The notes under the pieces were generated by a model. That model had not been told where the DNA came from, did no database searches, and saw only the letters and a program-made list of their open reading frames with translations. Shown here in pieces: positions 58,458-64,000 of a DNA stretch of 64,000 nucleotides. Numbering within the stretch: the first letter of the stretch is position 1; each line of letters begins with the position of its first letter. Source of the DNA: CAYMZZ01 sp964395095 (GTDB taxonomy: Bacteria > Bacteroidota > Bacteroidia > Chitinophagales > Chitinophagaceae). Both the position numbers and the translations under genes were made by a program. The stretch lies in assembly GCA_964395095.1 (NCBI GenBank), contig CAYMZZ010000009.1, positions 62,001 through 126,000 on the forward strand, read 5' to 3'.

Positions 58458-59069
58458 ATGCAACTATCATCCGCTTTATTGCAGAATGCCGTTAATGAGT
58501 TTGCCAAATTGCCCGGCATAGGCAAGAAGACTGCCCTGCGCATGGTTTTGCATTTGCTGAAGCAGGATACGGGGGAAGTACAGCATTTCGCGGAAGTCAT
58601 TTCGAAGATGCGTGCGGAGATACGCTTTTGCAGCCGCTGCTTTAATGTAGCCGATGCCGATATCTGTTCCATCTGTGCCAACAGTATGCGCAAGCAGGAC
58701 CTGATTTGCGTGGTGGAAAGCATCCGCGAGCTGATCGCCATCGAGAGTACTCAACAATACAATGGAACTTACCATGTATTGGGCGGACTCATTTCACCCC
58801 TCGATGGCATCGGTCCCGATCAGTTGACCATTGAAGCGCTCTTGCAAAGAGTGGAGAAAGAACATACCAGCGAACTGATCTTTGCCCTCAACCCCAATAT
58901 TCAGGGCGATACCACCATCTATTATATTCAGAAAAAACTGGCCGACCGCCCGCTGCGTATCACCACCATAGCGAGGGGTATAGCTTTCGGCGGTGAACTG
59001 GAATACGCCGATGAAATGACCCTGGGCAGAAGTTTGCAGAACAGGCTGCCGGTGGGAAGCTATAAGTGA
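58458..59069 (+). CDS. recR: Recombination mediator RecR
   Basis: 203 residues, standard length. Helix-hairpin FAKLPGIGKKTALRMVLHLL, zinc finger CSRCFNVADADICSIC, and the Toprim domain starting DLICVVESIRELIAIE, with VLGGLISPLDGIGPDQL. Works with RecO/RecF to load RecA on SSB-coated gaps. Its own promoter, unusually isolated from dnaX. Confidence 0.96.
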   Translation: MQLSSALLQNAVNEFAKLPGIGKKTALRMVLHLLKQDTGEVQHFAEVISKMRAEIRFCSRCFNVADADICSICANSMRKQDLICVVESIRELIAIESTQQYNGTYHVLGGLISPLDGIGPDQLTIEALLQRVEKEHTSELIFALNPNIQGDTTIYYIQKKLADRPLRITTIARGIAFGGELEYADEMTLGRSLQNRLPVGSYK

Positions 59070-59072
59070 TAT

Positions 59073-59229
59073 AGTTTTAAGTTGTAAGTTTTAAGTTATA
59101 AGTTTGGGTAACTACTATCTGAACGGTAATGATGGTCCGTTTGGGACTATAATTTTCAGTATTACAAGCTATATCAAGCTCAGATCTTAAATCACTACTT
59201 ACAACTTAAAACTTACAACTTATAACTTC
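59073..59229. repeat. Heptad repeat pair, family A
   Basis: Left arm 59073-59107 begins right behind the recR stop; inverted right arm 59196-59228 adjoins the TGA of the leftward hexosaminidase. Unique 88-bp centre. A convergent site like 5301-5433. Confidence 0.86.
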
Positions 59230-61128
59230 TCACTTTATCCCCGCTCTCTTCCTCATTTCCTCCACCGTCATAATAATCATCCTTCCAATCGGCTTGCCAT
59301 TTCTATAGGTGATCAGTTTCAGATTCGATGCGTCTTTGGGCACCAGCAGGGGTTCTTTATACACCGGATAATATTCGTCGGGAAAGGAATTATCGAAACT
59401 GTAATGAATATCGAGCCCTTCCACTTCCGTGCTGAGGGTAAGCTCAATGCGGTTGTTGGCTTTTTTTGTCACTTTAAATTCTGGATCATACATACTGGGA
59501 GCCCACTTGGTTTTTGCCGCATCGAGGCGGGGGAAATGGGTTTCCACCCTTTTCACAAAGCTATTCCAATCCCTTTCCTTATGCACGCTCCACAATATTT
59601 CTGATAAGGCAAATGACCGCGGCCAGGTCATATATTGTGCCTGGCGCAGGGTATAAATCTGTTCGGTCCAGAGATTACCCTGTCCGCCTTTGATGAGCTT
59701 GCTGTCTACGCCATCGGGGATGGGGTCAAACTGGTACACTTTTTTGAAGCGGAGCGAAGCATATACGGGCGGTTCCATCACGCGGTCGCTTTGCATATAG
59801 TCGAGGTACACAAAATCCGTGGGTGTCATCACCACTTCATGTCCCATTTTGGCGGCTTCTATGCCCCCCTTCATGCCCCGCCAGCTCATAACGGCGGCAT
59901 TGGGCGCCAGGCCTCCCTGCAATATTTCGTCCCAGCCAATCATTTTCTTTCCTTTGGCATTGATGATCTTCTCCACGCGCTTTACAAAATAACTTTGCAC
60001 CTCATCCAGGTTCTTCAGCTTTTCCTTTTGCATCAGGTTCTTGATCAGGGAACTCTTTTCCCAGAAATTGCGGGCGGTTTCATCGCCACCCATGTGGATG
60101 TATTCAAAGGGAAACAGTTCTGCTACTTCTGCAAATACCTTGTCGAGAAAAACATATACCTCTTCTTTGGCAGGGCAAAGGGAATTGTCCATCAGCCCAT
60201 AAAAATGTCCACCTCCTCCGGGCCATACCATTACCGGATCGCCGGAGCTTACCTGGTATTTACCGGGGGTACAAGCCAGTTCAGGATAGGCGGCCAGCGC
60301 GGCAAGGCTATGCCCGGGCACATCAATTTCAGGCAGGATATTGATATAACGCTCCCGGGCATATTGCACAATCTCGCGGATATCATCCTGGGTATAGTAA
60401 CCACCATAATCGCGGGGTTCATCGGCTTCGGGTTTGGAAAATCCACCAAAAGTGCCCGTCTTGTTTACGCGCCAGGCGCCCACACTGGTGAGTTTGGGAT
60501 AGGCTTTTATTTCGATGCGCCAGCCCTGGTCATCGGTCAGGTGCCAGTGCAGCACATTGAATTTGTATTTGGCCATATCATCGATATAGCGCTTCACTTC
60601 TTCTTTGGTAAAAAAATGGCGCGACACATCGAGCATTAGTCCTCTCCAGCCAAAACGGGGATAGTCGCTGATGTTGACAAAAGGTAGTACCCATTCCTGT
60701 GTACTCAGGCCATTTCCTTCAATAGCCGGGGGTAATAATTGCAGCAAAGTTTGCACGCCCATAAAGATGCCGGCGGCGGAGGAAGCCTTTAGTTGAATCC
60801 CATCTTCATTTACCTGAAGCATATAGCCTTCGAGGGGCATTTTGGCATTTTCATCGAGCAGGAGCTGGATGGTTGCCCCTGCGGAACCGGTAGCCGGCAG
60901 TACGGTTTTCCCGGTAGCCCTTTCCAGTTGCGCCTTTAAGCGGCTGGCAATGGAAGCCAACTCGGGCGAGCTGCTATGGCTTACCTGAATGGTATTGGGC
61001 AGTACAAACTGACCGGGCATTTTTGTTACGGAAGCGGGGCGCGGAATCAGCGCATCCACGGGATCCAGCTGCGCATAAAGGCTGCCGGCCATGACTAAAC
61101 TGGTCAAAATGAAGGCTAATCTTTTCAT
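59230..61128 (-). CDS. GH20 beta-N-acetylhexosaminidase
   Basis: 632 residues, signal peptide MKRLAFILTSLVMAGSLYAQ. GH20b N-terminal domain (about 24-150), then the TIM-barrel with WRGLMLDVSRHF, LHWHLTDDQGW, EIDVPGHS and the catalytic pair Asp349-Glu350 in YIHMGGDETA; C-terminal beta region (Fn3-like) to the end. Cleaves terminal GlcNAc/GalNAc with substrate-assisted catalysis; the protein is exported, so it takes part in chitin or glycan breakdown. Isolated gene, no SusC/D neighbours. Confidence 0.95.
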   Translation of the reverse strand: MKRLAFILTSLVMAGSLYAQLDPVDALIPRPASVTKMPGQFVLPNTIQVSHSSSPELASIASRLKAQLERATGKTVLPATGSAGATIQLLLDENAKMPLEGYMLQVNEDGIQLKASSAAGIFMGVQTLLQLLPPAIEGNGLSTQEWVLPFVNISDYPRFGWRGLMLDVSRHFFTKEEVKRYIDDMAKYKFNVLHWHLTDDQGWRIEIKAYPKLTSVGAWRVNKTGTFGGFSKPEADEPRDYGGYYTQDDIREIVQYARERYINILPEIDVPGHSLAALAAYPELACTPGKYQVSSGDPVMVWPGGGGHFYGLMDNSLCPAKEEVYVFLDKVFAEVAELFPFEYIHMGGDETARNFWEKSSLIKNLMQKEKLKNLDEVQSYFVKRVEKIINAKGKKMIGWDEILQGGLAPNAAVMSWRGMKGGIEAAKMGHEVVMTPTDFVYLDYMQSDRVMEPPVYASLRFKKVYQFDPIPDGVDSKLIKGGQGNLWTEQIYTLRQAQYMTWPRSFALSEILWSVHKERDWNSFVKRVETHFPRLDAAKTKWAPSMYDPEFKVTKKANNRIELTLSTEVEGLDIHYSFDNSFPDEYYPVYKEPLLVPKDASNLKLITYRNGKPIGRMIIMTVEEMRKRAGIK

Positions 61129-61287
61129 GCTGAAAAGATAACACTAAATTTTATTGGCCTCCATCACCCCATACATTTTGAAAAAATTTTAAAAGCAAAG
61201 CGGCGGTTCATATTTCCCGGTCAACCGCTAATGTATTGTTTGCCGCAGCAATATGTAGGGATGCTTGGAAATGCCTTTTTCTGCCAC

Positions 61288-61295
61288 TATATTTG
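61288..61295 (+). promoter_or_regulatory. -7 box of the M48 peptidase gene
   Basis: TATATTTG, perfect, 7 bp before the ATG at 61303; makes the ATG at 61231 unlikely as start. Confidence 0.65.
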
Positions 61296-61302
61296 GGTGT
61301 TT

Positions 61303-62667
61303 ATGCGCATTTCAGGGCTGCTCCTTTCCACACTTATCCTTCATACCGCGGTGCTGCAGGCGCAGCCACCCAACGGAATGCTTCGTTTACAGGATGATAC
61401 GAGCGTAAACGCCAGGTTTCGCGCGCATTCCCAAAAACTCAAATCAGAAAAGCTCGCTTCCCTCGGCAATCCTTACCGATCGGATTATCAAAAATTATAT
61501 ACGACACAGTTTGAAGAAATCGATCAGTTCTGGCAGGGCAACCGCGCCATTACCGATCCCGATCTGGTCAGCTATCTTAACCGGATCACCGGGATTATTC
61601 TGAGCGCAAACCCTCAACTCAGCGACCCCAACCTGCGTATAGCCATTACCCGCGACTGGTGGCCCAACGCCTATAGCCTTGGCGATGGCACTATTGGCAT
61701 CAATGCCGGTTTGTTTATTTTCCTCGAAAATGAAGCGCAACTGGCTTTTATCATCTGTCATGAACTGGCGCATTATCAGCTCGATCATACCGGCCGCTCC
61801 ATTCGCCAGTATGTGGAAACCATCAATAGCGAAACATACCAACGCGAGCTCAAACGCCTGAAGAATGAAACCTACCGGGTGAATCAGCAACTGGAAGCAT
61901 TAGCCGATAAATTTGTATGGAGTAGTCGCCGACATCGCCGGGAGCATGAAGCAGAAGCCGACCGCATGGCCCTCCGTTGGCTGCGGAATACGGGTTACGA
62001 CCTGCAGTCAGCGGAAACCTGTCTTCGCCTGCTCAACCGTATCGACGACTCTACACGTTATGCCCTGCCCGCACTTCAGGCGGTATTTGATTTTCCGGAT
62101 TATCCATTTCGCCAGCGTTGGGTGCAGGAAGAATCGAAGATTTTTGCCGCCCTCGATGAATCGAAAGAACAGAAGCCTGATCGGGATTCGCTGCGAACAC
62201 ATCCGGATTGCGAACAGCGGATTGCATGGCTGCAGGATTCCATCGTTGCCGGAGGAAAACTGTACCTGGCCGACGAAACGGCCTTTCAGAAATGGAAAGC
62301 CGGACTGATGCCGGAAATGCTCGAATATAGCTTTCAACGAAAAGAACTTAGCCGCCATCTCTACCTGGCTTTGCAATTGATGCAGGATGAAAAATACGAG
62401 CGCTATGCAGCCTTCTCTGTCGCGCGCTGCCTCAACCTGCTGTTTGAGCAACAACAAAGGCACCTGCTGGGCAAAGTCATCGATACCGAAGGTCCGGAGC
62501 ATAGCGCAGGCTACAACCTGCTACTGAGGTTGCTGGGAAGAATCCGTTTGCAAGAATTGGCGAACCTGAGTTTTCATTTTTGTCGGCGACATAAAGAACT
62601 GGTGATGGATTGGCCCGAATTTGTGAAAGAAGCAAAACTGGCGGAATCCAGGGCGAAAGCCAATTAA
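61303..62667 (+). CDS. Secreted M48-like metallopeptidase
   Basis: 454 residues from the ATG at 61303 (MRISGLLLSTLILHTAVLQAQ signal peptide). HExxH zinc motif: CHELAHYQLDH (His153, Glu154, His157); third ligand Glu in REHEAEADRMALRWL. This is the BepA/Oma1-type M48 layout. The C-terminal helical part (about 230-454) may be a TPR-like domain. Exported; likely a periplasmic quality-control or lipoprotein-processing peptidase. Its own promoter; same strand as the next gene. Confidence 0.88.
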   Translation: MRISGLLLSTLILHTAVLQAQPPNGMLRLQDDTSVNARFRAHSQKLKSEKLASLGNPYRSDYQKLYTTQFEEIDQFWQGNRAITDPDLVSYLNRITGIILSANPQLSDPNLRIAITRDWWPNAYSLGDGTIGINAGLFIFLENEAQLAFIICHELAHYQLDHTGRSIRQYVETINSETYQRELKRLKNETYRVNQQLEALADKFVWSSRRHRREHEAEADRMALRWLRNTGYDLQSAETCLRLLNRIDDSTRYALPALQAVFDFPDYPFRQRWVQEESKIFAALDESKEQKPDRDSLRTHPDCEQRIAWLQDSIVAGGKLYLADETAFQKWKAGLMPEMLEYSFQRKELSRHLYLALQLMQDEKYERYAAFSVARCLNLLFEQQQRHLLGKVIDTEGPEHSAGYNLLLRLLGRIRLQELANLSFHFCRRHKELVMDWPEFVKEAKLAESRAKAN

Positions 62668-62746
62668 ACGGGGGAGGGGAAGACAACAATTATTTACCCA
62701 TTAATCATTGATCATACAATTATTTTTTTCATTCAAGCACTCATCC

Positions 62747-64000
62747 ATGCGGAAACAAATCATCATCGCCATGCTTTGCCTGGCACCGGCTCTGTTGGGA
62801 GCCCAGAACCTCACCTTTGAAAATGTACAAAAAGTAGTCTTGCGCAATTCCGACGCTATCCGCGAAGGTTCGCAGGTAAAGGGCTATTATTTTTTCTTTG
62901 TAAGCGACAAGGTCGACAAGCGCAACAATGAGTACACCCTGCAAATTACCGATGCCAATCTGAAGAAACTGAAGGACATCAAGTTTGTGGACGGTAAGGA
63001 TGTGCGCATGCTCGAAAGTTCTTTCAACGGAGCTGATCTCATCTTCCTGCTTTACAATGAGAAGACCCGTATGATGGAATACCAGGTTTATGGGGCCGAC
63101 GGTAAGAAAAAGCATTTCTATAACCGCGAGCTGAGCAAAAAGGAGAACCGCTTTTTGGAGATGTCGTACCTGCAGGACGATGATGATAAAAATTATAAAG
63201 GGCTTTATCCTGTGGAAGGGAAGGGGTTTATTTCCCTGATGCCCAGCCGCGAGGATAAGGACTGGACCTTTCAGCTCGATTATTTTTCTACCGAGAAGAG
63301 AAAGCAATGGTCCTATATCCCTACCGAGGGCGCCAAGAAGTTTATTGGCGACTATCTGGGTACCCACAACGGGGTGGTATATCTGGAAGTGCTAAAGCTG
63401 AAGAACAATTTGGATCAGAAGCCCGACTCCTATTTGGTGGGCATCAGTCTCGAAACAGGTAAAATGCTGTTTGAAAAGAATACGGATAAGTCGAACCAGC
63501 GTTTTTATCCTGCCAGTCTTTCTGTTATCGACGGCGACAAGGCAGTTATTTTCGGAGAATATTTTGCGCCTAACGCGAATATCATGAAAGACAAGTCGCA
63601 GGGTTTTGCATTTTGGGGCATTGACGAAAAGGGTAATGTAACCAGCGAGAAGTACAATTCCTGGGCCCTGGACCTGGGTCGGCACCTGGCCGTGAACTCC
63701 AAGGGTAAGATTGATGATTTTGGCTTTATGTATCTGCAGAATATGATACAGACCGAGGATGGCAGCATATACGCTGTAGGGGAAGGCTATCAGAAAGCCG
63801 CCAGTGCGCTGGGCATCCTGACTACCGTTGCTTCCCGCGGCAATGGCTTGAGTGTAGTAAAACTGAAAGTAACCGACATGATCCTTATTCAGTTTGATAA
63901 GGACTTTAATGTGAAGAAAGCCACCATTTTTGAAAAGAATCCCAATAAATGGGAACTACCCGGTGGTTATGAGTTAGTGAGCACGATTATGATCGGCAAA
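62747..64000 (+). CDS. Secreted protein of unknown function (3' end missing)
   Basis: Starts at ATG 62747 with the signal peptide MRKQIIIAMLCLAPALLGAQ and stays open for 418 codons to the right edge. Beta-rich, repeated blocks ending in short 'GxxY/FxxD' patterns (LSKKENRFLEMSYLQDDD, VGISLETGKMLFEKNTDK, KVTDMILIQFDKDFNVKKAT) suggest a beta-propeller-like fold. I do not recognise the family with confidence; similar DUF proteins are common in Chitinophagaceae. 79 bp after the M48 gene; a weak -7 box (TATTTTTT) lies just upstream. Confidence 0.75.
   Translation, partial: MRKQIIIAMLCLAPALLGAQNLTFENVQKVVLRNSDAIREGSQVKGYYFFFVSDKVDKRNNEYTLQITDANLKKLKDIKFVDGKDVRMLESSFNGADLIFLLYNEKTRMMEYQVYGADGKKKHFYNRELSKKENRFLEMSYLQDDDDKNYKGLYPVEGKGFISLMPSREDKDWTFQLDYFSTEKRKQWSYIPTEGAKKFIGDYLGTHNGVVYLEVLKLKNNLDQKPDSYLVGISLETGKMLFEKNTDKSNQRFYPASLSVIDGDKAVIFGEYFAPNANIMKDKSQGFAFWGIDEKGNVTSEKYNSWALDLGRHLAVNSKGKIDDFGFMYLQNMIQTEDGSIYAVGEGYQKAASALGILTTVASRGNGLSVVKLKVTDMILIQFDKDFNVKKATIFEKNPNKWELPGGYELVSTIMIGK

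Overview
The window is a 64 kb piece of a Bacteroidota chromosome, most likely Chitinophagaceae. The evidence is TonB-dependent receptors with an N-terminal carboxypeptidase-regulatory-like domain, a type IX secretion sorting domain, split MetH, a ribosomal protein THX gene, DUF4286/DUF2339/DUF5694 families, and many promoters with the Bacteroidota -7 box TAnnTTTG a few bases before the start codon. Most genes are housekeeping or conserved in the phylum. There are no phages, insertion sequences, rRNAs, tRNAs or CRISPR arrays.

1-12.3 kb reads as a phosphate-starvation island: a PhoU-like DUF47 gene (cut by the edge), a TonB receptor plus a beta-helix lipoprotein, a small lipoprotein, a transglutaminase-like protein, a PlcP-like metallophosphoesterase with a glycosyltransferase (phospholipid-to-glycolipid remodelling), an alkaline-phosphatase-superfamily enzyme, and a PhoR/PhoB-like two-component pair. 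Four promoters here carry tandem five-base half-sites (consensus TAACA; T1 and A3 invariant in all 18) repeated every 11 bp, and the last one always starts exactly 14 bp before the -7 box. One of the four promoters drives no ORF. It precedes a structured stretch of about 100 nt that ends in a perfect intrinsic terminator, so I predict a Pho-controlled small RNA at about 6832-6933.

12.4-31.6 kb: a secreted protein with a caspase/gingipain-like His/Cys signature; an MsbA-type ABC exporter; an F0F1 ATP synthase operon atpB-E-F-H-A that ends at a terminator without atpG; a T9SS cargo protein; a second TonB receptor heading an operon with two related membrane proteins and a winged-helix regulator; an ABC-2 type exporter with a LolA-like protein. 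31.8-39.4 kb: orphan HigA with a dead HigB, then rplM-rpsI-rpsB-tsf, pyrH, a coiled-coil membrane protein, pdxH, ribosomal protein THX and HU. 39.4-64 kb: DUF2339, exonuclease III, LOG, SemiSWEET, HAD phosphatase, a LytS/LytTR pair, RDD, split MetH, a helicase-nuclease with an Fe-S-type nuclease end, RecR, a GH20 hexosaminidase, an M48 peptidase, and an unknown secreted protein cut by the right edge.

The most unusual global feature is the intergenic DNA. Nearly every long gap holds degenerate 7-10 nt word repeats, in at least six distinct families (called A to F here), usually as two inverted arms around a unique centre. The arms begin at or within a few bases of stop codons and in several cases supply the stop codon. 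Two of them interrupt the ATP synthase operon. Their function is unknown.
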